Shown here: one piece after another, positions 1-5,819 of the stretch | How the letters are laid out: each line of letters starts with the position of its first letter | Position numbering within the stretch: position 1 is the stretch's first letter | DNA from: Smithellaceae bacterium | GTDB taxonomy: Bacteria > Desulfobacterota > Syntrophia > Syntrophales > JAQULV01 | Direction of reading: 5' to 3' | DNA length: 5,819 nt | Assembly: GCA_028718405.1 (NCBI GenBank) | Contig: JAQULV010000110.1 | Coordinates: 1-5,819 of the forward strand | The notes under the pieces: model-generated | Databases searched by the model: none | What the model was told of the DNA's origin: nothing | Seen by the model: the letters and a program-made list of their open reading frames with translations, nothing else | Program-made: the position numbers and the translations under genes

Positions 1-129
1 AACAACTCCCAGCTGATGGCCAGCGCCTCTAATACTGCTGAACTGACCGGTGCGATGAGCGTTTCCCAAATCAATACTCCTTCTGAACAGAAAAGCGAAT
101 CAGCAACTCAAACGGATGCAACTGAGTAG
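1..129 (+). CDS. 3' end of an unidentified gene (42 codons, 5' end outside window)
   Basis: Frame 1 is open from the first base to a TAG stop at 127-129. The 42 visible residues are rich in Ser, Thr, Ala, Asn and Gln, with no long hydrophobic run, and end in an acidic tail (SATQTDATE). The stretch is more A-rich than the genes downstream. A long perfect palindrome starts 26 nt after the stop and would be a natural terminator, which supports this being a real gene end. I do not recognise the protein. From memory, the visible spacing (short polar Asn/Gln segment, then TGAMSVSQI, then a Ser/Thr tail) loosely recalls the C-terminal part of RebB/R-body-type proteins. That is a weak impression and not an assignment. 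A random open frame of this length is also possible. Confidence 0.6.
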   Translation, partial: NNSQLMASASNTAELTGAMSVSQINTPSEQKSESATQTDATE

Positions 130-155
130 AGAACGAAACCGATCAGTTCACGGGA

Positions 156-194
156 CCTATTGAAACACCCGGCATAGCCGGGTGTTTCAATAGG
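156..194 (+). terminator. Perfect 18-bp palindrome, probable intrinsic terminator
   Basis: The arms at 156-173 and 177-194 are exact reverse complements around a 3-nt ATA loop. The GC-rich core sits next to the loop (ACCCGGC / GCCGGGT), and the outer part of the descending arm reads TGTTTCAAT, which could serve as an imperfect U-rich tract. It lies 26 nt past the stop of the first gene, as expected for a terminator. There is no clean T-run after the full stem, so termination may rely on the U-rich arm. Because the element is a palindrome it could work in both directions. The alternative is a dispersed palindromic repeat. Confidence 0.65.
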
Positions 195-199
195 AAGTT

Positions 200-206
200 A
201 AGGAGG
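200..206 (+). promoter_or_regulatory. Strong Shine-Dalgarno sequence without a well-placed start
   Basis: AAGGAGG at 200-206 is an almost full anti-16S match. The first ATG after it, at 223, is 16 nt away, which is longer than the usual 5-10 nt. No ATG, GTG or TTG lies at normal spacing. It either supports weak initiation at 223, giving a 37-residue N-terminal extension of the cyclase, or is a relic or leader element. Confidence 0.4.
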
Positions 207-322
207 ACAGAAGGTCTTTCTTATGGAAACGGACGGCTCATTCGGGCGCGGAATATCTTCAAGATGCGCTTCGGCACAGCCCGTCCCGCCCACACAGGGC
301 ATCCAATTTCGGACCTATGATC

Positions 323-327
323 AGGAG
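323..327 (+). promoter_or_regulatory. Ribosome-binding site that fixes the cyclase start at 334
   Basis: AGGAG at 323-327 lies 6 nt before the ATG at 334, an ideal spacing. The protein from this ATG begins with a charged helix (MGEDRKKTKEQLLKEIKEL), which is a typical start for a PAS-GGDEF protein. The 37 residues gained by starting at 223 look non-domain-like (Gly, Ser and Pro rich). Confidence 0.65.
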
Positions 328-333
328 AGAGCC

Positions 334-1344
334 ATGGGAGAAGATAGAAAGAAAACGAAAGAGCAGCTCCTGAAAGAGATTAAGGAGCTGCGAGACGACA
401 ACACGGATCGCGATAGAAGCGCCTTCATGGAAACCGGCGAGATGTTCCGGACGGTAATCGAGGCGGTGAAGGTGGGAATCACTTTCAGTGACGAAAAGGG
501 TCACTTCGAGGCGTACAACTCCGAGATGGAGAAGCTGACGGGCTACTCGATGGAAGAGGCCAATGCGGCAGATGATTTTCTAGCGCTTCTCTACCCCGAC
601 CCGGAGGATCACGAGCGGGCCCTGGCCGGCCTCAATGACCTTGCTACTTCCGGCGCGTCCCGCGAGGTAGAGACGGAGTTCCGCACCAAAGATGGCAAGC
701 AGCGACAGGTGATTGTTTCTACAACCCTCATTCCGCACAAAGGCCGCCGGATGTTTCTCAGCAACTATCACGATATCACCGAGCGCAAACAACTGGAAGA
801 GAGGCTCAGGCTGATGTCCATCATCGACGATCTCACGGGACTATACAATCGCCGGGGATTCCTGGCCCTAGCCGAGCAACAGCTGGGCCTTGCCCAGCGG
901 ACGAAGAAAGAGGCCGTTCTGTTCTTTATCGACCTCGATCACATGAAATGGATCAACGACACCCTGGGCCATCAGTTCGGAGACGTGGCCCTTATCGAGA
1001 TCGCTTCAATCTTAAGAGTCGTCTTCCGCAAGTCGGATGTTATCTCCCGCATCGGGGGGGACGAATTTGCCATCTTGGCTACAATCCAGGCGGACTCTGC
1101 AGCCGGTGTCCTCGCGCGGCTGAATGATCTTCTGACGGAGCACAATCGCGGCGAGAGGAGGTACCGGCTTTCGTTGAGCGTCGGCGTTTCCCATTTCGAT
1201 CCCGCCGGCACATCCACCCTGCAGGAACTTATTGCCAGCGCCGATGATCTGATGTATCAAGAGAAGAAGAGGAAGCGGCGTCCGCATATTCAGGAAGAGG
1301 GCCGATTCTACCATTCCCCGCAACTTTCGCTCCTGTCCGCCTGA
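334..1344 (+). CDS. PAS-GGDEF diguanylate cyclase
   Basis: A soluble 336-residue protein predicted to condense two GTP into the second messenger c-di-GMP in the cytoplasm. Residues 2-25 form a charged, probably coiled-coil helix. A PAS sensor domain covers about 38-150 and closes with the usual DITERK signature (147-152), followed by a short helical linker (LEERLRLM). The GGDEF domain covers about 162-313 with all key elements: DDLTGLYNR at its start, metal-binding DLD (200-202), the ND...GH...GD nucleotide-contact block (208-217) and an exact GGDEF motif (241-245). RKSD at 232-235 lies five residues before GGDEF, which is the spacing of the RxxD product-inhibition site, so feedback inhibition by c-di-GMP is expected. 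There is no EAL or HD-GYP domain, no receiver domain and no membrane span. The PAS ligand cannot be read from the sequence. I prefer the start at 334 for its ribosome-binding site; an in-frame ATG at 223 would add 37 residues. The catalytic call is firm, the physiological target unknown. Confidence 0.93.
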   Translation: MGEDRKKTKEQLLKEIKELRDDNTDRDRSAFMETGEMFRTVIEAVKVGITFSDEKGHFEAYNSEMEKLTGYSMEEANAADDFLALLYPDPEDHERALAGLNDLATSGASREVETEFRTKDGKQRQVIVSTTLIPHKGRRMFLSNYHDITERKQLEERLRLMSIIDDLTGLYNRRGFLALAEQQLGLAQRTKKEAVLFFIDLDHMKWINDTLGHQFGDVALIEIASILRVVFRKSDVISRIGGDEFAILATIQADSAAGVLARLNDLLTEHNRGERRYRLSLSVGVSHFDPAGTSTLQELIASADDLMYQEKKRKRRPHIQEEGRFYHSPQLSLLSA

Positions 1345-1351
1345 AGAAACG

Positions 1352-1422
1352 CGTCGGGCGCAGAGCACGGCGGGCGAGGGAGTACCGCTCTCCGGCTGTT
1401 GTTTCGTCTGCGACGCCCGATG
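1352..1422 (+). other. Imperfect inverted repeat between cyclase and small membrane gene
   Basis: CGTCGGGCG at 1352-1360 can pair with CGCCCGATG at 1414-1422 (nine pairs, one of them G-U). Just inside, CAGA (1361-1364) pairs with TCTG (1407-1410) across a 3-nt bulge. Further in, GGAG (1379-1382) and CTCC (1390-1393) could close a small apical hairpin. The element fills most of the 83-nt gap and its right arm ends 5 nt before the ATG at 1428. No T-run follows, so it is not a typical terminator. It could be an mRNA structure that affects stability or translation of the next gene, or chance pairing in GC-rich DNA. Confidence 0.35.
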
Positions 1423-1427
1423 TTTGC

Positions 1428-1706
1428 ATGGCTTTAGAGATCATCATCGTCATCATTGTTGCCATTCCCATTGCGGTCCTTGTTATGTTCAGCCGCAAAG
1501 CGGGTGCCCGTAGCGTCCGGCAGATACTCGTTGCAATTGCCGGACGTATTCTGCTCGTTGTCGGACTGATCGCTCTATTTCCCTCCTTCTACCTTTTGTT
1601 CAATGAGGGTGACAGGCGCTTGGCCGCGGTGTGCCTTGCGGCGAGCCTACTTTTCGTGATCTGCGGGTTCGTTGTGATCAGGCGCGAGGAAAGAGTTGGT
1701 AAATGA
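1428..1706 (+). CDS. Small integral membrane protein, three predicted spans, unknown function
   Basis: This 92-residue protein is mostly hydrophobic. Likely membrane segments are residues 4-21 (Ile/Val rich, starting almost at the first residue), 34-56 and 64-84. Positively charged stretches lie between the first two spans (SRKAGARSVRQ) and at the C-terminus (RREERVGK), while the loop between spans two and three carries NEGDRR. This pattern suggests N-terminus out and C-terminus in. I see no catalytic motif and do not recognise a family. There is no Shine-Dalgarno sequence before the ATG; the upstream bases end in CGATGTTTGC, and the earlier ATG at 1420 hits a stop after five codons. The start is therefore less certain, but the first span leaves little room for a later one. 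The signal-peptide gene follows after 37 nt, so the two are probably co-transcribed. The hydrophobic pattern over three evenly spaced segments argues for a real gene. Confidence 0.7.
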   Translation: MALEIIIVIIVAIPIAVLVMFSRKAGARSVRQILVAIAGRILLVVGLIALFPSFYLLFNEGDRRLAAVCLAASLLFVICGFVVIRREERVGK

Positions 1707-1743
1707 TATCGCTCCGGGCTGGAGGGTAGAGAGGAAGAAGACC

Positions 1744-2322
1744 ATGAAGAAGATCGTCGCGCTGATCATCATAATTGCAATGCTGGGGGCGCAGCAGCTC
1801 CTCGCGAGCACGGAATCCCCAGGCGCGATCCAAGGCGCCTTTGATTCCGAGGACTATAATGTCTACGCAGTTATCTGCGATATGGGCGGCGTTCTCATCT
1901 CGACGACGGCAGCGGGCCGGAAGGTGACACCTGCGGATCTCGGCGCTGGAGCGAGCCCGCAGGCAAGGGAGCAGGCGTTAAAGGAAGCCTGTGCCGACTT
2001 CAACAAGAAGAATGCAGAGGGATACCTTCTGGATGAGGCTCTGCTCAAGGAGCGGGGAATCACCGCGATCACCGAACAGAGACGCCAGGAGGTCTTCAGC
2101 AGCTTCGACCTAGGCTGGCGGGAGTTTCGGCGACTCTACGGGAATGCCTTCCTCATCAGGGTTTCCCGCGTGGGCTTCAATGCCGAAAAAACCTTGGCCG
2201 TCGTATATCGCAGCGAGGTTGCCGATCCCGAGATGGGGAGTGGTGAGCTGCTCGTACTGGAAAGGTCGGACCGCAAAAGTCCCTGGAAGGTTGCCGCCGA
2301 GATTCAACTCTGGATATCTTGA
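1744..2322 (+). CDS. Secreted or periplasmic protein of unknown function
   Basis: A 192-residue protein starting with a classical Sec signal peptide: MKK, a hydrophobic core (IVALIIIIAML) and a likely cleavage site near residues 21-22 (LLAS). There is no lipobox cysteine, so it is probably soluble in the periplasm or exported. The mature part holds two cysteines (C45, C83) that could form a disulfide, a charged helical middle (about 71-132) and a beta-rich C-terminal third: a SRVGFN...TLAVVYRS strand pair (141-157), GSGELLVLER (165-174) and a final WKV...LWIS (181-192). That ending, with a strand, a GxG turn, a strand and a terminal Trp-rich strand, resembles uncharacterised exported bacterial proteins I have seen, but I cannot name a family. 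The ATG at 1744 is chosen because GAGGA at 1731-1735 is 8 nt upstream and because it places the signal peptide at the N-terminus. A TTG at 1696 would bury the signal peptide behind 16 polar residues and overlap the previous gene. Confidence 0.85.
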   Translation: MKKIVALIIIIAMLGAQQLLASTESPGAIQGAFDSEDYNVYAVICDMGGVLISTTAAGRKVTPADLGAGASPQAREQALKEACADFNKKNAEGYLLDEALLKERGITAITEQRRQEVFSSFDLGWREFRRLYGNAFLIRVSRVGFNAEKTLAVVYRSEVADPEMGSGELLVLERSDRKSPWKVAAEIQLWIS

Positions 2323-2365
2323 GACCGCCTGAGGCAGACCCGCCGTTACTTTATCCCCATCGCCG

Positions 2366-2394
2366 TTGACAAGTATTTTCGGATATGAGAAATT
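2366..2394 (+). promoter_or_regulatory. Candidate sigma-70 promoter for the large sensor gene
   Basis: TTGACA at 2366-2371 is a perfect -35 hexamer. At 17-bp spacing the -10 position reads GAAATT (2389-2394), which keeps only three of six consensus bases. The surrounding DNA (about 2370-2400) is clearly more AT-rich than the flanking genes. It lies about 110 nt before the sensor's ATG, in the 181-nt gap after the secreted-protein gene. The weak -10 keeps this tentative. Confidence 0.35.
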
Positions 2395-2446
2395 ATCGTT
2401 AAGCTTGTGGATCTCTAAATCACTTATTTCTGTTCCTGGAAGGTCG

Positions 2447-2467
2447 CGCGGCCGACTCGGTGCCGCG
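2447..2467 (+). other. Small GC-rich hairpin in the leader of the sensor gene
   Basis: CGCGGC (2447-2452) and GCCGCG (2462-2467) form a six-pair stem with a 9-nt loop, 36 nt before the sensor start. There is no T-run after it. It is the only other structure I can see in the gene-free stretch 2323-2503, and it may be chance. Confidence 0.2.
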
Positions 2468-2503
2468 AATAATGAAGAATATCGGGAATAAGAAAACACC
2501 TGT

Positions 2504-5500
2504 ATGAAAAGACTCGGGATACTGCTCGTTATTGCCTATGTTGCGGCCATTGCGGTTCTTTACCAGCTCGATATAAGGACCGCGTTAGAACCGCTATATC
2601 TCCTGCCCCTGACTAACACGATCTTCGCCACTCTCATTCCTCTGCTCGTCGCCATTCTGACGGCACGGGCGTACCGTGGCATCGGATTACCGAGTCTTCT
2701 TCTGACTGGTTGCGGGATGCTTGCCTTCGGTCTCTGCGCGGCCGTGGCCGGTTGGCTGATCCATGCCCGAGATGGGGTTAACCTGAATGTTACTATCTAT
2801 AATACTGGGGCGCTTCTGGGTGCGCTCTTTCAGATCTGGGGCGCCGCTCTGAGCTCAATCCAGACGAAAGCCAAGGGCGGCGAAGGACGGACCACCGTTC
2901 TCGCTTACGGAGTGATCATCGCCTTTACGGTTTTGTTTACCTTTGCCGCCCTGCAGCATGAAATCCCCCCCTTCTTTATCCCGGGCCAGGGCCCGACCCC
3001 TTTGCGCCAAGTCGTCCTGGGACTGGCGATAATTTTCTATGGCCTGTCAGCGGGCTTTTTCCTCTATAGCTATCAGCGACTGAGAACATCGTTCCTCTAC
3101 TGGTACTCCCTGTGTCTGACCATGTTCGCCTTGGGACTTTTCGCATTCTTTATTCAGAAGATCGTCGGGAGCCCCATCGGCTGGGTCGGCCGGACGGCCA
3201 ACTACTGGGGCTCCCTTTTTGCCCTGGCTGCCGTGTGGTCCATAACGAGAACGCGTAGAACCAGGGGTGTGGCTGTGGAGGAGATCCTCTCCAGTTTCTT
3301 TGCCGAGGCCGAGGCGGGCTACAGAACGCTAGTCGAGACGGCCACCGATGCCATCGTCTCCTGTGATCAGCAAGGCAGGATCATCCTTTGGAATCATAGC
3401 GCAACTAAGCTCTTCGGCTACGGGCAAGACGAGGCAATCGGTGCTTCTCTGCTGCCCCTGATCTTTACTGCTGATGAGGCGGCGGCTCTCCGGGGCATCC
3501 TGACCTCGGCGTCTTCTGTGGAGATCGAGGCCATAAGAAAAGACGGCGTCAAGGTGCCGGTGGAGATTTCTGCCTCGGTGCGGCAGCTTTCCCTGGGGCC
3601 GATCAGCACCTACATTATGCGGGACATTTCCGCAAGACGCGCGGCCGAGAGGGAAAGTAGAGTGCAGAGCGAAGTTCTGGAGGCAATCAACCGGATCTTG
3701 CGCAAGTCGATTAATTGCAATACGGAACAAGAACTGGGCGCACTCTGCCTGGATGTGGTCCAGGAGGTAACGGCAAGTAAGATCAGCTTTATCGGTGAGG
3801 TTCATCCTGACGGCAGGTTCTATGATATTGCCATGAGCAACCCCACCTGGGAGCTCTGCAGGATGGACGACCAGGAGGGCCATCGCGAACCGTCGGGCGG
3901 ATTCAGTATTCACGGCATCTACGGGCCGGTTTTGAGCGAAGGGGAGAGTATTATCGCCAACGATCCGAGCCATCATCCCGATCGCATCGGTATCCCCGAG
4001 GGACACCCCCCACTCAATGCCTTTTTAGGTGTGCCGCTCATCCAGGACGGCCGTACGGTGGGGATGATCGCCGTCGGCAATCGCGACGGCGGATACACTT
4101 TAGAGCAGCAGCGCATCCTGGAGCAGCTCGCACCGATCACGATTGAGGCCTTGATGCGGAAGCGGGCGGAGCAGGCCTCACTGCTGAGCGAGACGCGGTT
4201 TCGTATCCTTTCGGAGACAGCGGGAAGGCTCCTAGCGACGGATAATCCCCAGGCTGTTGTTGACGAGCTATGCCGGAACGTCATGGAACACCTGAATTGC
4301 GATGCCTTTTTTAACTTTCTCGTCGACGAGAAGTCGGGACGTTTGAAGCTCAACGCCTGTGCCGGGATTCCCGATGCGGAGATCGCAGCCCTGGAATGGC
4401 TCGACTACGGCGCCGCCGTCTGCGGCTGCGCCGCCCAGGAAGGAAGGCGGATCATTGCCGAAGACATACCTAACACACCCGATCCGCGGACGGACCTCGT
4501 AAAATCTTACGGCATCAAGGCCTACTGCTGCCATCCCCTTTTTGCCGCGGGGCGCGTCATCGGGACCCTTTCCTTCGGCACGAAAACGAGATCTCATTTT
4601 GCCCCTGATGAAATCGCCGTCATGAGAACGGTCGCCGATCAGGTGGCGATAGCCATTGAACGCATCCAGGTGCGGGAGGCCCTGACCAAGAGCTACGATG
4701 AACTGCAGACGATCTTCGATGCGGTTCCGGCCCTGATCTTCTACAAGGACCGGGAGAACCGCTTTATGAGGATCAATAGAGCCTTCAGTGCCGCTACGGA
4801 TATGTCGCCGGAAGAGTTGGAGGGCAGATCCCTCTTCGATCTCTATCCCAGAGAAGAGGCCCAGGCCTATTGGCAGGACGATAAGACCGTTTTCGCTTCT
4901 GGCCTCCCGAAGACGGGCATCGTCGAGCCGCTGCCGACCAGGAAAGGCCTGAAGTGGTTGCAAACGGACAGGATTCCCTACCGCGACGCCCGGGGAAACA
5001 TCGTCGGCATCATCGGCTTTTCGTTGGACATTACCGAGCGCAAGAGGATGGAAGAGAAGCTGCGGGAAAGCGAGCGTCGCTATCGGACGCTCTTTGCCAA
5101 CATGACGGAAGGCTTTGCCCTGTGCGAGCCGATTCTCGACGAGCAAGGTTTTCCCTGCGACTTCCGTTTCCTGGAGGTAAATGACACCTGGGAGAAACTG
5201 GTCCAACTCAAACGTGAGGACGTTTTAGGAAAGCCGGCTTCAGAGACCGTCCCGGGAATCGAGAAGGAGAGGATCGATATCTACGGCAGGACAGCCCTCA
5301 CGGGCAAGCCGATTAGATTCAGCCATTACAACAAACGCTTGGGAAGATACTTCGACGTCTTTTGTTTCTCGCCGGTTCCGGGACGGTTTGCCCTGCTCTT
5401 CCACGACGTAACGGACCAGAAGAAAGCCGAAGAGGCGCTGAGAGAAAGCGAAGAAAAACTCCGGACCATGACCGATAACAGCCCGGATGCGATCTTCTTG

Positions 5501-5819
5501 AAAGACCGCCAGAGCCGGATGCTGATGGCCAATCCCGCGACGCTTGCCATCGTCGGCAAGCCGGCCGCTCAGGTCCTGGGTAAGACCGACGAGGAATTTT
5601 ACGATCTCGCCGAAGTCGGGAGAGTCATCGTGGAAAACGACCGCCGGATCATGGAGGCGGACAGGGTCGAGGTGATCGAAGAAACAGTTCGTGACGACCG
5701 GGGAATGAGGGTCTATCTTTCCACGAAGGCGCCCTTCCACGATGCTGAAGGCAATGTCGTCGGCCTGGTCGGCGTGGCCCGCGATATCACTGAGAATAAA
5801 CTGATCGCCGTGCAGCTTC
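2504..5819 (+). CDS. Membrane-anchored multi-PAS/GAF sensor, probable histidine kinase (3' end outside window)
   Basis: The frame is open from ATG 2504 to the window edge: 1,105 codons with no stop. Residues 1-250 contain about eight membrane spans (near 4-20, 37-54, 62-87, 97-118, 131-150, 167-190, 196-219, 228-248). Basic loops alternate as the positive-inside rule predicts, ending in TRTRRTRG (248-255) on the cytoplasmic side, and there is no large periplasmic domain. Then follow PAS1 (about 270-380, closing RDIS 373-376), GAF1 (393-556, with conserved-looking ANDPSHHPD 485-493 and GHPPL 500-504), GAF2 (563-726, with CGC 640-642 and YCCHP 674-678), PAS2 (730-850, LDITERK 841-847), PAS3 (859-975, HDVTDQK 967-973) and PAS4 (986-1099, DITENK 1094-1099). 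PAS2 and PAS3 are each followed by an LRESE helical linker. The visible end falls where a dimerisation helix would begin, so HisKA-HATPase is most likely; GGDEF or another output cannot be excluded. The start is secure: an in-frame TAA lies at 2489-2491 and the first span begins at once. The Shine-Dalgarno is weak. Confidence 0.92.
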   Translation, partial: MKRLGILLVIAYVAAIAVLYQLDIRTALEPLYLLPLTNTIFATLIPLLVAILTARAYRGIGLPSLLLTGCGMLAFGLCAAVAGWLIHARDGVNLNVTIYNTGALLGALFQIWGAALSSIQTKAKGGEGRTTVLAYGVIIAFTVLFTFAALQHEIPPFFIPGQGPTPLRQVVLGLAIIFYGLSAGFFLYSYQRLRTSFLYWYSLCLTMFALGLFAFFIQKIVGSPIGWVGRTANYWGSLFALAAVWSITRTRRTRGVAVEEILSSFFAEAEAGYRTLVETATDAIVSCDQQGRIILWNHSATKLFGYGQDEAIGASLLPLIFTADEAAALRGILTSASSVEIEAIRKDGVKVPVEISASVRQLSLGPISTYIMRDISARRAAERESRVQSEVLEAINRILRKSINCNTEQELGALCLDVVQEVTASKISFIGEVHPDGRFYDIAMSNPTWELCRMDDQEGHREPSGGFSIHGIYGPVLSEGESIIANDPSHHPDRIGIPEGHPPLNAFLGVPLIQDGRTVGMIAVGNRDGGYTLEQQRILEQLAPITIEALMRKRAEQASLLSETRFRILSETAGRLLATDNPQAVVDELCRNVMEHLNCDAFFNFLVDEKSGRLKLNACAGIPDAEIAALEWLDYGAAVCGCAAQEGRRIIAEDIPNTPDPRTDLVKSYGIKAYCCHPLFAAGRVIGTLSFGTKTRSHFAPDEIAVMRTVADQVAIAIERIQVREALTKSYDELQTIFDAVPALIFYKDRENRFMRINRAFSAATDMSPEELEGRSLFDLYPREEAQAYWQDDKTVFASGLPKTGIVEPLPTRKGLKWLQTDRIPYRDARGNIVGIIGFSLDITERKRMEEKLRESERRYRTLFANMTEGFALCEPILDEQGFPCDFRFLEVNDTWEKLVQLKREDVLGKPASETVPGIEKERIDIYGRTALTGKPIRFSHYNKRLGRYFDVFCFSPVPGRFALLFHDVTDQKKAEEALRESEEKLRTMTDNSPDAIFLKDRQSRMLMANPATLAIVGKPAAQVLGKTDEEFYDLAEVGRVIVENDRRIMEADRVEVIEETVRDDRGMRVYLSTKAPFHDAEGNVVGLVGVARDITENKLIAVQL

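Noticed and set aside
264..320. 18-codon open frame ending just before the cyclase ribosome-binding site, a possible leader peptide
   Set aside because: It has no ribosome-binding site, no run of regulatory codons and no attenuator-like alternative hairpins, so there is nothing to support translation.
1696..1743. TTG start at 1696 for the secreted protein
   Set aside because: It would place 16 polar residues before a textbook signal peptide and overlap the upstream gene. The ATG at 1744 has its own ribosome-binding site.
2144..2332. Plus-strand open frame of 62 codons within the secreted-protein gene
   Set aside because: Out-of-frame shadow of the 1744-2322 gene with no ribosome-binding site or domain.
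2453..2464. Short resemblance to the reverse complement of the Cas9 tracrRNA terminal hairpin (CCGACTCGGTGCC region)
   Set aside because: The match is about a dozen bases and is built around a small palindrome. There is no cas gene, repeat array or T-run nearby, so it is coincidence.
2110..2499. Minus-strand open frame across the end of the secreted-protein gene and the gap
   Set aside because: Most of it is antisense to a gene with a clear signal peptide; the translation shows no domain or signal.
3329..4006. Minus-strand open frame of 225 codons
   Set aside because: Antisense shadow of PAS1 and GAF1 of the sensor; no domain pattern of its own.
4523..4534. Cys-His dipeptide in GAF2 as a bilin (phytochrome-like) attachment site
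   Set aside because: The dipeptide sits on the strand before the VIGTLSF segment and not at the helix position used by phytochromes and cyanobacteriochromes. The flanking chromophore-pocket motifs are absent.
4268..5206. Long minus-strand open frame of 312 codons
   Set aside because: It lies wholly antisense to the PAS/GAF sensor, whose plus-strand frame gives clear domains. The minus-strand translation has no recognisable domain and reflects codon bias in GC-rich coding DNA.

Overview
The window is 5,819 bases of bacterial chromosome-like sequence, moderately GC-rich. All recognisable genes read left to right on the + strand. The content is signal transduction: a soluble PAS-GGDEF diguanylate cyclase, and a very large membrane-anchored PAS/GAF sensor that runs off the right edge. 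Between them lie a small three-span membrane protein and a secreted protein, neither of which I recognise. Multi-PAS/GAF sensors with this linker style, beside stand-alone GGDEF proteins, are typical of Gram-negative environmental bacteria. Deltaproteobacteria in the broad sense (Geobacter- or Syntrophus-like) are my best guess, from protein style alone and without a database search.

Layout. 1-129: the last 42 codons of an unidentified gene, with a Ser/Thr/Asn/Gln-rich tail. 156-194: an 18-bp perfect palindrome with a 3-nt loop, probably the terminator of that gene. 195-333: a leader with an orphan ribosome-binding site, then a second one that fits the preferred start at 334. 334-1344: diguanylate cyclase (PAS + GGDEF, with catalytic motif and inhibitory site intact). 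1345-1427: an 83-nt gap dominated by an imperfect hairpin. 1428-1706: 92-aa membrane protein. 1744-2322: 192-aa protein with a signal peptide. 2323-2503: a 181-nt gap with a candidate promoter and no gene. 2504 to the edge: at least 1,105 codons encoding eight membrane spans, then PAS-GAF-GAF-PAS-PAS-PAS. The catalytic output domain lies outside the window; a histidine kinase is most likely.

How the parts may work together (inference): the cyclase makes c-di-GMP in response to whatever its PAS domain senses. The large sensor integrates a membrane signal and several cytoplasmic ligands. The two small genes are spaced closely enough (37 nt) to be co-transcribed and may act in the envelope. The gap before the large sensor, with a perfect -35 hexamer, suggests the sensor has its own promoter.

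No tRNA, rRNA, insertion sequence, CRISPR array or phage gene was seen. I found no clear new defence or mobile system. The most open questions are the two unrecognised envelope genes, the cysteine cluster in the second GAF domain and the identity of the truncated first gene.
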